DNA of 49,231 nt, from assembly GCA_026984515.1 (NCBI GenBank), contig JALSRZ010000109.1, positions 1-49,231 of the forward strand, written 5' to 3'. The position numbers and the translations under genes were made by a program. This DNA is from Thiohalobacter sp. GTDB lineage: Bacteria > Pseudomonadota > Gammaproteobacteria > DSM-19610. Of this stretch, positions 27,937 through 37,474 are shown piece after piece. Below the pieces are notes generated by a model. That model ran no database searches, was not told the origin of the DNA, and saw only the letters and a list, made by a program, of their open reading frames with translations. Each line of letters opens with the position of its first letter. The first letter of the stretch is position 1.

Positions 27937-30477
27937 TCAGGCCTTGACCACCTTCACCGCACACTTCTTGTAGTCCGTTTCCTTGGACAGCGGGTCGGTG
28001 GCATCCAGCGTCACCTTGTTGATCAGGCGGCTGGCATCAAACCAGGGTACAAAGATCAGGCCACGTGGCGGACGATTACGGCCGCGCGTTTCAATCCGCG
28101 CCGAGATCTCGCCGCGCCGGCTGACCACTTTTGCCGCCAGCCCGCGGCGCAGGCCGCGTTCCCTGGCGTCGTCCGGGTGCATGAAGATCACCGCATCGGG
28201 AAATGCGCGGTACAGTTCCGGCACACGGCGCGTCATAGAGCCCGAATGCCAGTGCTCCAGCACGCGCCCGGTACTGAGCCACAGATCATATTCTTCGTCC
28301 GGGCTCTCGGCGGCCGGCTCATAGGGCGCGGTAATGATGTTGGCGCGGCCGTCCGGCCTGCCATAGAAGGTAACTTCCTTGCCCTTCTCGACGTAGGGGT
28401 CGTAGCCCTCGCGGTAGCGCCACAGCGTCTCCTTGCCGTCGATGACCGGCCAGCGCAGGCCTCGCACCTTGTGGTAGGTATCGTAGGGCGCCTGTTCATG
28501 ACCCTTTTTCACACCCTCGTGCTGGAAGCGGCGGTATTCCTCGAACAGGCCTTTCTGCAGGTAAAAACCGAAATCTTCCATTTCGTGGTTGGTGTAGTGG
28601 TTACCGGCTTCATCCGTCACAGTCTGCCTGGGGAACTTGTCTACCTGGCCATTGGCAAACAGCACTTCATACAGGGTCTTGCCGCGGTATTCAGGGTTTT
28701 TCTCCAGCAGCTCATCCGGCCAGGCGTCTTCTGTCTTAAAGCGTTTGGAAAACTCGACCACCTGCCAGAGATCGGATTTCGCCTCGCCCGGTGCGCTCAC
28801 CTGCTCGCGCCAGAACTGGGTACGACGCTCGGCGTTACCGTAGGCGCCCTCCTTCTCGGTCCACATGGCGGTCGGCAGGATCAGGTCGGCGGCCATGGCT
28901 GTGACCGTCGGGTACGGATCGGAGACCACGATAAAGTTGGCGGGGTTGCGATAGCCCGGCAGCGTCTCCTCGTTCATGTTGGCCGCGGCCTGCATGTTGT
29001 TGTTGCACTGCACCCAGTAGGCGTTCAGCTTGCCGTCCTTCAGCATGCGGTTCTGCAATACGGCGTGGTATCCCTTCTTGCCGGGCAGCGTACCCTGCGG
29101 CAGTTTCCAGATCTTCTCGGCGAAATCACGGTGCGGTTTCTTGAACACCACGTAGTCAGCCGGCAGGCGGTGGGCAAAGGTACCCACTTCACGCGCCGTA
29201 CCGCAGGCGGAAGGCTGGCCTGTCAGCGAGAACGGCCCATTGCCGGGCTCGGAGATCTTGCCGGTCAACAGGTGCACGTTGTAGATCAGACCGTTTACCC
29301 ACACACCGCGCGTGTGCTGGTTGAAGCCCATGGTCCAGAACGAGGTAATCTTGCGGTCCGGGTCGGCGTACAGTTTTGCCAGCCGTTCCAGGTTTTCTTT
29401 CGGCACACCCGACAGCTCTGCCGTGTACTCCAGTGTGTAGGGCTTCACCGACTCCGCGTATTCCTCGAAACTGATCTTGCTCAGCTTGCCCTTGTTCGCA
29501 TTCTTTGCCTTTTTCTGCAGCGGATGCTCCGGGCGCAGGCCGTAACCGATATCGGTCGGCGTTTTGGTAAAGTTGACGTGCTGGTCGATAAAGTCCTGCT
29601 TGTAGGCCTTGTGCTCGATAATGTAGTTGGCGATGTAATTCAGGATGGCCAGGTCGGTCTGCGGCGTGAATACCATGTTATTGTCGCCGAGGTCGAAACA
29701 GCGGTGCTCGAAAGTGGACAACACGTGCACCTCGCAGCCGTCCTTCGTCAGGCGGGTGTCGGTCAGCCGCGACCACAGGATGGGGTGCATTTCCGCCATG
29801 TTGGAACCCCACAGCACAAAGGCATCGGCGTGTTCCAGGTCATCGTAGCAGCCCATCGGTTCGTCTGCTCCAAAGGCACGGATAAAACCGCCCACAGCGG
29901 AGGCCATGCAGTGACGCGCATTGGGGTCGATGTTATTGGAACGGAAGCCGGCCTTGTACAGCTTGGAGGCGGCATAACCTTCCCACACCGTCCACTGACC
30001 GGAACCGAACATTCCGACCGTGGATACGATTTCTTCCGGCGGCTTGCCCTTGTTGCGTTCCCGGTCGTTTTTCAGCGCCGCCTTGAACTTCTCTTCCATG
30101 ACATCGAAGGCCTTTTCCCAGCTGACTGGCGTAAACTCACCTTCCTTGTCGTACTTGCCATTGCGCATGCGCAGCAACGGCCGGGTAAGCCGGTCCTGGC
30201 CGTACATGATCTTGGACAGGAAATAGCCCTTGATACAGTTCAAGCCGCGATTGACCGGCGCATCCGGATCGCCCTGGGTGGCCACCACGCGCCCCTCCCT
30301 GGTGCCGACCAGTACGCTGCACCCGGTGCCACAGAACCGGCACGGTGCCTTGTCCCAGCGAATGGTATCTTTTGACTTCGCCAGCGCCTCTTTCACACCG
30401 GGGATGGTGACACCCGCCGCGGTTGCGGTTGCGGCAATTGCATTGGTCTTGATGAATTCACGCCTGGTCAATTTCAT
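27937..30477 (-). CDS. napA: Periplasmic nitrate reductase, catalytic subunit
   Basis: Molybdenum bis-MGD enzyme reducing nitrate to nitrite in the periplasm. The 846 residues open with a Tat signal (TRREFIK at 4-10, cleavage near ALA at 33), then the [4Fe-4S] site C46, C49, C53, C81 and the molybdenum ligand C190 (ARHCMASA). Length is typical of proteobacterial NapA, and the long C-terminal domain is intact ([21 protein letters not shown]). It overlaps napD by four bases. In this context it allows sulfide or sulfite oxidation coupled to nitrate under low oxygen. Confidence 0.98.
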   Translation of the reverse strand: MKLTRREFIKTNAIAATATAAGVTIPGVKEALAKSKDTIRWDKAPCRFCGTGCSVLVGTREGRVVATQGDPDAPVNRGLNCIKGYFLSKIMYGQDRLTRPLLRMRNGKYDKEGEFTPVSWEKAFDVMEEKFKAALKNDRERNKGKPPEEIVSTVGMFGSGQWTVWEGYAASKLYKAGFRSNNIDPNARHCMASAVGGFIRAFGADEPMGCYDDLEHADAFVLWGSNMAEMHPILWSRLTDTRLTKDGCEVHVLSTFEHRCFDLGDNNMVFTPQTDLAILNYIANYIIEHKAYKQDFIDQHVNFTKTPTDIGYGLRPEHPLQKKAKNANKGKLSKISFEEYAESVKPYTLEYTAELSGVPKENLERLAKLYADPDRKITSFWTMGFNQHTRGVWVNGLIYNVHLLTGKISEPGNGPFSLTGQPSACGTAREVGTFAHRLPADYVVFKKPHRDFAEKIWKLPQGTLPGKKGYHAVLQNRMLKDGKLNAYWVQCNNNMQAAANMNEETLPGYRNPANFIVVSDPYPTVTAMAADLILPTAMWTEKEGAYGNAERRTQFWREQVSAPGEAKSDLWQVVEFSKRFKTEDAWPDELLEKNPEYRGKTLYEVLFANGQVDKFPRQTVTDEAGNHYTNHEMEDFGFYLQKGLFEEYRRFQHEGVKKGHEQAPYDTYHKVRGLRWPVIDGKETLWRYREGYDPYVEKGKEVTFYGRPDGRANIITAPYEPAAESPDEEYDLWLSTGRVLEHWHSGSMTRRVPELYRAFPDAVIFMHPDDARERGLRRGLAAKVVSRRGEISARIETRGRNRPPRGLIFVPWFDASRLINKVTLDATDPLSKETDYKKCAVKVVKA

Positions 30478-30728
30478 TGTTCGGCCTCCTGTTGACCCAA
30501 ATCTTCAAACTGGTGATAGACCATCGACGCGGACAACACGCCCGGCACATCCTGCATGTGCACCAGCAGGTCCGCGATATCCCGCTCACCCTGCTTTTCG
30601 ACGGTCACCACCAGACGCCCGTCCTCGTTTGCACCGTGTACCTCCACACCCTCGAACTGTTCCAGCGTCTGCCAGACATCCTGCAGGTTGCGGGGGAAGG
30701 TTCGTACCACTACGCCACTGATATTCAT
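30474..30728 (-). CDS. napD: NapA signal-peptide chaperone
   Basis: An 84-residue protein that binds the Tat signal of NapA and holds it back until the cofactor is inserted. It has the small ferredoxin-like fold pattern, opening [32 protein letters not shown] and ending in an HQFED tail typical of NapD. The ATG at 30728 overlaps the napF stop as ATGA; the frame is open 17 codons further upstream inside napF. Confidence 0.92.
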   Translation of the reverse strand: MNISGVVVRTFPRNLQDVWQTLEQFEGVEVHGANEDGRLVVTVEKQGERDIADLLVHMQDVPGVLSASMVYHQFEDLGQQEAEQ

Positions 30729-31234
30729 GCTGTCTCCTCGCTCCGTAAGGGCTGGATACGTAATGCCTGTACCGGGCACGGCGCGTAGCAGGCGCCACAG
30801 CCGGTGCAGGCTGAAAGTTCAACTTCAGGCAGGGATACGCCACCAATGCGGGGCCGCATGCGAATGGCGCGCGGTTCGCAGGGATCAGCGCAGGCCCGGC
30901 ACTCCACACCCTGGAAGGCAATGCAGGTCTCCGTATCGAGCGATGCCCTGAGCGCCCAGGGTGGGCGACCCGCTACCACGGCCAACGCGGCCGGCGTACA
31001 GGCATCACTGCAATCCGCGCAAAACAGGCATTCACCACGACTGAAATCGACCTGTGGAAACCCGCCGCGCCCTTTCACCAGTATGCCGGCAGGACAGGCC
31101 GTGAGGCAGTCGCCACAGCGCGTGCAGCGTTGCGTGAACCGCTCTTCGATCAGCGCCCAGGGCGGCCGGACAGGCGCAGCACGCCCGCCGATATCCCCGC
31201 GCAGAAACTGCATCCGGCTGATCGCTGTGCTCAT
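30725..31234 (-). CDS. napF: Ferredoxin-type protein NapF
   Basis: Cytoplasmic polyferredoxin thought to help mature NapA. The 169 residues have cysteine blocks CTRCGDCLTACPAG, CLFCADCSDAC, CIAFQGVECRACADPCEP and CTGCGACYAPCPVQAL. The third is atypical because the first cysteine is set apart from the other three, as in other NapF proteins. It is the first gene of napFDAGHBC and starts about 30 bases downstream of a good FNR-type promoter. Confidence 0.93.
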   Translation of the reverse strand: MSTAISRMQFLRGDIGGRAAPVRPPWALIEERFTQRCTRCGDCLTACPAGILVKGRGGFPQVDFSRGECLFCADCSDACTPAALAVVAGRPPWALRASLDTETCIAFQGVECRACADPCEPRAIRMRPRIGGVSLPEVELSACTGCGACYAPCPVQALRIQPLRSEETA

Positions 31235-31268
31235 CGATTATCCATACATCAGCATATTAGACTGGTCC

Positions 31269-31311
31269 AATATATGCGCTTTTCCATGGTCCCGGCATTG
31301 ATACACATCAA
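31269..31311 (-). promoter_or_regulatory. FNR/Anr-dependent nap promoter
   Basis: TTGATACACATCAA at 31298-31311 is an exact TTGAT-N4-ATCAA box. On the minus strand, 33 bases from its centre to the centre of TATATT (31269-31274), which is the geometry of a class II FNR promoter (box near -41.5). The predicted start is near 31262, giving a leader of about 28 bases to napF. It implies anaerobic induction. Confidence 0.85.
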
Positions 31312-31378
31312 ATGACCGGTTACACAGGCGAGCCGGCAAGGGACGTGCGGCTGCCGAAACCTGTGTCATGTCAACCTG

Positions 31379-32188
31379 TCAGCGTAGCAGACTTTTTCCC
31401 AGCATGAGCAAACCCAGCACGGCCAGGAACCCGGCAAATACCTGTTTCAGCCTGGCGCGATCCAGGCGGTGCGCCAGCCTGGCGCCCGCGGGCGCACTCC
31501 GCACACTGGCAATACTGATAGCGACTACAGCCGGCCAGTAGACGAAGCCGGTACTGCCTGCCGGCAGTCCCGACCGGCCCAGCCCGGCCGCCACGAAACC
31601 CAGCGTTCCGCTCAGCGCGATGGGCAGTCCACAGGCGGCCGAAGTACCCACGGCCTTGCGTACGTCGACACCGTGCCACACCAGCCAGGGAACGGTCAGC
31701 GTACCGCCACCGATACCGAGCAGCGCGGACAGCGCACCGATAACCATCCCGGCAAGGACATTCCTGCCACGGCCCGGCGCCCTGTGCTGTGCTGCCGGCG
31801 CACGCCCGAACGCCATTTGCGCCGCCACTGCCAGCTCAAACAGTCCGAACAGGCCGGCCAGCGCCGAAGCGCCGATCCACGATGCCAGTGCAGCACCCAG
31901 CCAGCCGCCCGGCAGAATACCGAGCGCAAGCGGCCACATCAGCGGCCACAGCACCGCGCCGCGCCGGTGGTGTGCATACAGCGAAGCAAGCGAGGTGAAC
32001 AGAATGGTCGCCAGTGAAGTGCCGACCGCCAGCTGCATCAGGTGCTGCGCCGCAAATCCCTGCAACGCAAATAACGCAGCCAGCACCGGTACAATCACCA
32101 GTCCGCCACCCACGCCCAGCAGTCCCGCCAGCGTACCGGCGAACAGGCCCAGCAACAGCCAGGCGCCCCACAGGTAAAATATTTCCAT
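31379..32188 (-). CDS. TauE/SafE family sulfite-type exporter
   Basis: A 269-residue membrane protein with the two-fold repeated layout of the TauE/SafE family: AGLLGVGGGLVIVP (about 21-34) and its echo SALLGIGGGTLTVPWL in the second half, in about eight membrane spans. Family members export sulfite, sulfoacetate or related anions. With sat-apr and soe nearby, sulfite export or balance is plausible, but the substrate is inferred. It is transcribed toward nap with a 67-base gap to the FNR box, so read-through could feed napF. Confidence 0.88.
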   Translation of the reverse strand: MEIFYLWGAWLLLGLFAGTLAGLLGVGGGLVIVPVLAALFALQGFAAQHLMQLAVGTSLATILFTSLASLYAHHRRGAVLWPLMWPLALGILPGGWLGAALASWIGASALAGLFGLFELAVAAQMAFGRAPAAQHRAPGRGRNVLAGMVIGALSALLGIGGGTLTVPWLVWHGVDVRKAVGTSAACGLPIALSGTLGFVAAGLGRSGLPAGSTGFVYWPAVVAISIASVRSAPAGARLAHRLDRARLKQVFAGFLAVLGLLMLGKSLLR

Positions 32189-32275
32189 GCACGGGATTGT
32201 ACCTTGCGTGCGACTCTTTTATGGTGGTGCTTACGACTGTAACCGGTCAGCTATCGGCAGGACGCACATACCTAC

Positions 32276-34201
32276 ATGCACACGTGGTTTACGGGAAGCG
32301 TGCTCATCTTCATGCTGTTGCTGACGCCGCTCAGCCTGGCAAACACCTACGACGCCGAACGCGAGCAGTTTCTCCGCGCCGAGGCCACCCTGAAAGCCGG
32401 TGACCGCAAGACGTTCGAACAGCTCAAACAACAGCTCAGCGACTATCCCCTGTACGGCTACCTGGAATACTGGCAACTGCGCAGCCGCCTGGACAAGGCA
32501 AAAACCGCTGAGGTGCAGGACTTCCTGGACCGCTACGACGGGCAACCGATTGCCACGCGCCTGCGGGTCAGCTGGCTGCACAAACTGGGCAAACGCCGGG
32601 ACTGGGACAACTTCCTGAAATTCTACCGTCCCCAGACGGCCTCCGTTACCCTGCAGTGCTACGACGTGCGCGCCCGGCTGGCAAAAGGTGAGCGCGAACA
32701 GGCACTGAAGGATACCCTGGCACTGTGGCTGGTCGGCACTTCCCGGCCGGATGCCTGCGACCCGGCGTTCGACCAGCTCTACGCCAGTTCACTGCTGACC
32801 AGCGCCCGTATCTGGGAGCGCGTGCGGCTGGCTTTTGCCAACCAGAAATCCAGTCTTGCCGTGTACCTGGCCAAACGCCTGTCCGCCAGCGACCGTGAGT
32901 GGGTAAAACGCTGGCAATACGCCCACCGGCGCCCCACCGCGGCGCTGGCCAAAACCTGGGCCAGACAGGACACCCCGCTGGTACGCGAAATCCTGGTGCA
33001 TGCCCTGCGGCGCCTGGCCCGCCACAAACCGGGGCAGGCCTGGAAACACTGGCAGCAGGTACGTAAAACCCACCGTTTCAACCACCGGCAAACGGGAGCC
33101 GTACTGCAGACGATCGCCCTGCACGGCGCCTTGCAAAATGACCCGCAGGCAGCGGACTGGTTGCAGGCGGTACCGGCGGACGCCGCCGACGCCGATATCC
33201 GTCAGTGGCGGGTACGCACCGCGCTGGGAAACGAAGACTGGGATGCCGTGCTGCACTGGATCGATGAACTTACGCCCAGCGAGCGCCAGATGGACAACTG
33301 GCGTTACTGGAAGGCGTATGCGCTGGACAAAACGGGCAAAACCGGCGATGCCTATACTGAATTTGCACGCCTGAGCGGGGAACGCAGCTATTACGGGTTT
33401 CTTGCCGCCGACCGGCTGCAACGTCCCTACCAGATGAACGATGCGCGACTGGAACATCAGCCGTCGCAACTCGATACGGTAGCGCATATCCCGGGTATTG
33501 TGCGTGCACACGAACTGTACCTGGCCGGTAAACACATGGAAGCGCGCCGCGAGTGGTTCCATACCACCGGCTCACTGCCGCAAGGCCAGTTGAAGCTGGC
33601 TGCCCTGCTGGCGCACCGCTGGGGCTGGCACGACCGCGCCATACTGACGGCGTCCAGGGCGGGTTACTGGTCCGACCTTACCCTGCGGTTTCCGCTACCG
33701 CACCGGGAATCCATTTTTGCCTGGGCCAGCCAGTACGACCTGGACCCGGCGCTGATCTATGGCGTTATCCGCCAGGAAAGCGCGTTCATGGAGGACGCAC
33801 GCTCGCCGGTCGGGGCGCTGGGCCTGATGCAGCTGATGCCCGCCACCGGCAAACGCACTGCGCGCGCGCTCAAGATACGCTACCGCGGCAGCCAGGCACT
33901 GCTGCATTCCGACCAGAACATCCGCCTCGGCAGCGCCTACCTCAACCGTCTGCTGCAACGCTACAATGGATCCCCGGTGCTGGCGGCAGCGGCCTACAAT
34001 GCCGGTCCGCACCGTGTCAGCCGCTGGCTGCCCGGCGAGCACAGTGTGCCCGCCAGCCTGTGGGCGGAGCGCATCCCGTTCCGGGAAACCCGCAACTATG
34101 TACGCCGGGTACTGGCCTATGCCACGGTGTTCGAATGGCGGCTGCAGCGACCGCTGACCCGGCTCTCGGAGCGCATGCCGGTCATACAACAACGCTATTG
34201 A
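32276..34201 (+). CDS. Soluble lytic murein transglycosylase
   Basis: Periplasmic enzyme cutting peptidoglycan to 1,6-anhydro products. The 641 residues have a signal peptide (about 1-22), a long alpha-helical superhelix (about 25-470) and the C-terminal SLT domain with the catalytic E501 (IRQESAF), the GALGLMQLMPATG loop at 513-525 and AAYNAGP at 572-578. Size and layout match E. coli Slt70. It is divergent from the TauE gene and is followed after 87 bases by the epimerase-like gene. Confidence 0.95.
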   Translation: MHTWFTGSVLIFMLLLTPLSLANTYDAEREQFLRAEATLKAGDRKTFEQLKQQLSDYPLYGYLEYWQLRSRLDKAKTAEVQDFLDRYDGQPIATRLRVSWLHKLGKRRDWDNFLKFYRPQTASVTLQCYDVRARLAKGEREQALKDTLALWLVGTSRPDACDPAFDQLYASSLLTSARIWERVRLAFANQKSSLAVYLAKRLSASDREWVKRWQYAHRRPTAALAKTWARQDTPLVREILVHALRRLARHKPGQAWKHWQQVRKTHRFNHRQTGAVLQTIALHGALQNDPQAADWLQAVPADAADADIRQWRVRTALGNEDWDAVLHWIDELTPSERQMDNWRYWKAYALDKTGKTGDAYTEFARLSGERSYYGFLAADRLQRPYQMNDARLEHQPSQLDTVAHIPGIVRAHELYLAGKHMEARREWFHTTGSLPQGQLKLAALLAHRWGWHDRAILTASRAGYWSDLTLRFPLPHRESIFAWASQYDLDPALIYGVIRQESAFMEDARSPVGALGLMQLMPATGKRTARALKIRYRGSQALLHSDQNIRLGSAYLNRLLQRYNGSPVLAAAAYNAGPHRVSRWLPGEHSVPASLWAERIPFRETRNYVRRVLAYATVFEWRLQRPLTRLSERMPVIQQRY

Positions 34202-34288
34202 CCGGTAGACATCCCCGTCAGGCCAATTAAAATCGCCACTCTCAGCGGTGACAGCAACGCTACCTGCGCCCACAACAAGAGGATACTC

Positions 34289-35242
34289 ATGAAAGCGCTA
34301 CGAATCTGCGTGCTTGGCGGCACGGGTTTTATCGGTTCGCACCTGGTTTTCCGCCTGACTGACCTGGGCCATTCCGTCACGGTACTGACCCGTCGTCCCG
34401 AACGACACCGCGAATTCCGCATCGGCTCGAACGTGCGCTTGCTGGCGTGCAACCCGTATGATGAAAGCGCCCTGCAAACCGCCATCGCGGATATGGACTG
34501 CGTCATCAACCTGGTCGGTATACTTAACGAGGAAGGCAGCAGTACCTTCCAGCGGGCACACGTCGAACTGCCGCGCACGCTGGTCAAGGCCATGCGCTCC
34601 GCCGGGGTGACCCGTCTGCTGCACATGAGCGCACTGAATGCCAACGTGAACGAATCGCACAGCCGCTACCTGAAATCCAAAGGCCAGGGCGAGGATATGG
34701 TGCACCAGTCACCCGGCCTGGAGGTCACCAGTTTCCAGCCCTCGGTGGTATTCGGACCGGGCGACAGTTTCTTCAACCGCTTTGCCGCGCTGCTGCGACT
34801 GTCGCCGCTGGTGTTCCCGCTGGCCTGTGCCGATGCGCAGTTTGCACCGGTGTACGTCGGTAACCTGGTCGACGCCTTTGTCCGGGCGCTGGGCGACCGC
34901 GGGCTCACCGGCCAGCGCCTGGAACTGTGCGGACCCCGTGCCTACAGCCTGCAACAACTGGTGCAGTACACCGCCCGCCTGACCGGTCGCAACACCTGGG
35001 TGATCGGCCTGCCCGATTTTGCCGCCCGGCTGCAGGCGCGCCTGCTGGGCCTGGTGCCGGGCAAGCCGTTCAGCATCGATAACTACTACTCACTGCAACG
35101 AGACAGCGTCTGCAGGAAACCGGCCTTGCCCGCACTGGATATCACACCACGCTCGGTCGAGGCCATCGTGCCGACCTACCTGGGTGACCGGTCGATGCGG
35201 GCGCAGTATTTCCGCTACCGCGCCCGGGCACGCCGATCCTGA
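34289..35242 (+). CDS. NDUFA9-like NAD(P)-binding epimerase-fold protein
   Basis: A 317-residue atypical short-chain dehydrogenase with the N-terminal [11 protein letters not shown] nucleotide site (about 9-19) and [23 protein letters not shown], where the SDR YxxxK is kept as YLKSK. It is of the group related to complex I subunit NDUFA9. Bacterial members are often found beside cca and lytic transglycosylase, as here; their reaction is not established. The stop shares one base with the cca start codon, so translation is coupled. Confidence 0.88.
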   Translation: MKALRICVLGGTGFIGSHLVFRLTDLGHSVTVLTRRPERHREFRIGSNVRLLACNPYDESALQTAIADMDCVINLVGILNEEGSSTFQRAHVELPRTLVKAMRSAGVTRLLHMSALNANVNESHSRYLKSKGQGEDMVHQSPGLEVTSFQPSVVFGPGDSFFNRFAALLRLSPLVFPLACADAQFAPVYVGNLVDAFVRALGDRGLTGQRLELCGPRAYSLQQLVQYTARLTGRNTWVIGLPDFAARLQARLLGLVPGKPFSIDNYYSLQRDSVCRKPALPALDITPRSVEAIVPTYLGDRSMRAQYFRYRARARRS

Positions 35243-36384
35243 TGGACATCTACCTGGTTGGCGGAGCGGTGCGCGACCGACTGCTCGGCCTGCCGGTGCA
35301 GGAACGGGACTGGGTGGTGGTGGGCGCCACCCCGCAGGAAATGCTGGCGCTGGGCTATCGGCAGGTCGGCAAGGATTTCCCGGTTTTCCTGCACCCGGAA
35401 ACCGGCGAGGAGTACGCGCTGGCACGCACCGAGCGCAAGACCGGCCCCGGCTACCGGGGGTTTGCCTTTCACACCAGCCAGGATGTGACCCTGGAACAGG
35501 ACCTGCAGCGTCGCGACCTGACCATCAATGCCATCGCCGAAGCACCGGATGGCACCCTCATCGATCCTTTCAATGGCCGCGAAGACCTGCAACTCGGCCT
35601 GCTGCGCCACGTCAGCCCCGCATTCTCCGAAGACCCGGTGCGTATCCTGCGCGTGGCGCGCTTTGCCGCACGCTTCGACCGCTTCGGTTTCAAGGTGACA
35701 CACGCCACCAACGCACTGATGCGCACCATGGTGGACAATGGCGAGGTCGATCACCTGGTCGCCGAGCGTGTCTGGGCAGAACTGGAAAAAGCGCTTGCCA
35801 CGGATGCGCCACAGCGGTTTTTCACCACGCTGCGCGGTTGTGGTGCGCTGGCGCTGCTGTTCCCGGAAATCGACCAGGAATACCGGGTGGTCGGTCAGGC
35901 CCACACCGGGCAGCCACTGCCGCAACCGCTGCAATCCCTGCGAACCAGTGTCACCGCCAGCACGGATCCCTGCATCCGGTTCAGCGTCCTGATGTATGCA
36001 CTGGCCAGCGATCAACCGCTAGCGCAACGCATGGCACTGGTAGAGGATGCCTGCCGGCGTCTGCATGCGCCCAACGCCTACACGCAGCTGGCGCTGACGG
36101 CGATCCGGCTGACGCCGTTCGCGCTCGGCAAAACCCCGGCAGACCGGCTCGAACTGATGGAATCCGGGGGGGCATTCAAAAACACCGGGCGCTGGCAGCC
36201 ATTGCTGACCGTGTATATCGCCAGCGGGGTGCTGGACCAGGCCACGGCTGACCACCTTTCGGCGGTGGCGGAAAAAGCCGGCCGTATCAACGCCGCTGCG
36301 CTCGGGGACCCGGGCCTCAGCGGACCGGCAATCGGCGCGGCAATACACGCCCGAAGGCTGCAACTTGTTGAATCAGAATACTAA
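35242..36384 (+). CDS. cca: CCA tRNA nucleotidyltransferase with degenerate HD domain
   Basis: Adds or repairs the 3' CCA of tRNAs. The 380 residues have the class II head [25 protein letters not shown] (residue 21 is Glu where E. coli Cca has the first Asp of its DxD pair), RRDLTINA and [16 protein letters not shown] for base selection. After residue 215 the E. coli-type HD phosphohydrolase region lacks its metal residues: the place of CHDLGKG reads MYALASD. So the CCA activity should be kept while the phosphatase/phosphodiesterase activity is probably lost. About 30 residues shorter than the E. coli enzyme. Confidence 0.93.
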   Translation: MDIYLVGGAVRDRLLGLPVQERDWVVVGATPQEMLALGYRQVGKDFPVFLHPETGEEYALARTERKTGPGYRGFAFHTSQDVTLEQDLQRRDLTINAIAEAPDGTLIDPFNGREDLQLGLLRHVSPAFSEDPVRILRVARFAARFDRFGFKVTHATNALMRTMVDNGEVDHLVAERVWAELEKALATDAPQRFFTTLRGCGALALLFPEIDQEYRVVGQAHTGQPLPQPLQSLRTSVTASTDPCIRFSVLMYALASDQPLAQRMALVEDACRRLHAPNAYTQLALTAIRLTPFALGKTPADRLELMESGGAFKNTGRWQPLLTVYIASGVLDQATADHLSAVAEKAGRINAAALGDPGLSGPAIGAAIHARRLQLVESEY

Positions 36385-36496
36385 GCAACCTCTGCTCAAT
36401 TCGTCTCCCAGGGCCGGGTTTGGAAAGTTAAACAACTCAATAATACCGCCCCCCGGCCGCTAACAAGGGTATCCCCGCCACAACCGGAGACCGCTG

Positions 36497-36667
36497 ATGT
36501 GCAGCACACCCAGAGGTTCAGGCAAATCCCGCCCTATCGCACGTTTCCAGGAAGAAACGGACTACGCGTCGTACTCCGCCATGCTCCGACGGGCATCGCG
36601 TTGCATGGACCGCAAAGACCGGCAGCAGGAAGCACAGCGCAAGCGCAACCGTGAGCGCGAAGAATAG
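36497..36667 (+). CDS. Small basic protein, 56 residues
   Basis: An ATG with GGAGA seven bases upstream opens 56 codons ending in TAG, exactly abutting the uppP stop codon on the other strand. The product is highly charged: MCSTPRGSGKSRPIARF at the start, one aromatic patch (DYASYSAML), and a C-terminal Arg/Lys/Glu/Gln-rich helix (KDRQQEAQRKRNREREE). It has two or three cysteines and no hydrophobic segment. I know no family. The SD, the tidy end and the free-standing position support a real gene; nucleic-acid binding would fit the charge but is a guess. Confidence 0.5.
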   Translation: MCSTPRGSGKSRPIARFQEETDYASYSAMLRRASRCMDRKDRQQEAQRKRNREREE

Positions 36668-37465
36668 TCACAGGAACAACGCGAACAGCACCACACCCAG
36701 CACGAAGCGGTATATGACAAAGGGCAACATGCCCACGCGATCCAGCAGCTTCATAAAGTAGTGAATGCAGACATAGGCGCTGACCGCCGATACCACTACA
36801 CCGGTCAGCATCGGTACCCATTCCACCGCGTCCCCGGCTACCAGCAGTTTGCGGCTTTCGTAACCCGCAGCCATCACGATTGCAGGAATCGACAGTAAAA
36901 AGGAAAAGCGTGCCGCTGCCTTGCGATCCAGGCCGACCAGCAAGCCGGCGGTAATGGTGGCACCCGAACGCGAAGTCCCGGGAATCAGTGCCAGCGCCTG
37001 CGCAAAGGCGATGATCGCAATCCGCCCGGCCGTAAGACGGTATTCACAACGCGTCTGCGGCCCCTTGACGTCGGCATACCAGAGCAAGGCGCCAAACAGG
37101 ATGGTGGTGGTGGCAATCACCAGCGGGGAACGCAGCACTGTTTCGATATAACTATGAAACAGCAAGCCGAAAAAACCCAGCGGGATGGTCCCCAGCAGCA
37201 CCGCCCAGGCCAGCCTGGCTTCGTCATCCGGGTAGCGCGAGCCCAGTGAACGGAACCAGGACGACAACATGCCCGCCAGCTCGACGCGGAAATACAGGAC
37301 CACGGCGGTGAGGGTGCCAAAGTGCACCGCCACGTCGAAGGCCAGTCCCTGGTCCGGCCAGTCGGACAGCAGCGGCACCAGGATCAGGTGTGCGGAACTC
37401 GAAATCGGTAAAAATTCAGTGAGGCCCTGTACCAGGGCCAGGATCAATGCGTGTGAAGTTTCCAT
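36668..37465 (-). CDS. uppP: Undecaprenyl-diphosphatase
   Basis: Membrane phosphatase that recycles the undecaprenyl carrier for peptidoglycan; overexpression gives bacitracin resistance. The 265-residue BacA-type protein has E17 with ISSSAHL (21-27) and PGTSRSG at 162-168, the two catalytic loops, and about eight spans. It is the last of a minus-strand group with folB, folK and midA, nine bases after midA. Confidence 0.96.
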   Translation of the reverse strand: METSHALILALVQGLTEFLPISSSAHLILVPLLSDWPDQGLAFDVAVHFGTLTAVVLYFRVELAGMLSSWFRSLGSRYPDDEARLAWAVLLGTIPLGFFGLLFHSYIETVLRSPLVIATTTILFGALLWYADVKGPQTRCEYRLTAGRIAIIAFAQALALIPGTSRSGATITAGLLVGLDRKAAARFSFLLSIPAIVMAAGYESRKLLVAGDAVEWVPMLTGVVVSAVSAYVCIHYFMKLLDRVGMLPFVIYRFVLGVVLFALFL

Positions 37466-37474
37466 ATCAACCTT

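Noticed and set aside
28177-30375. 732-codon open frame opposite napA
   Set aside because: Same effect; NapA on the other strand has all its cofactor residues, and the antisense product has no fold or SD.
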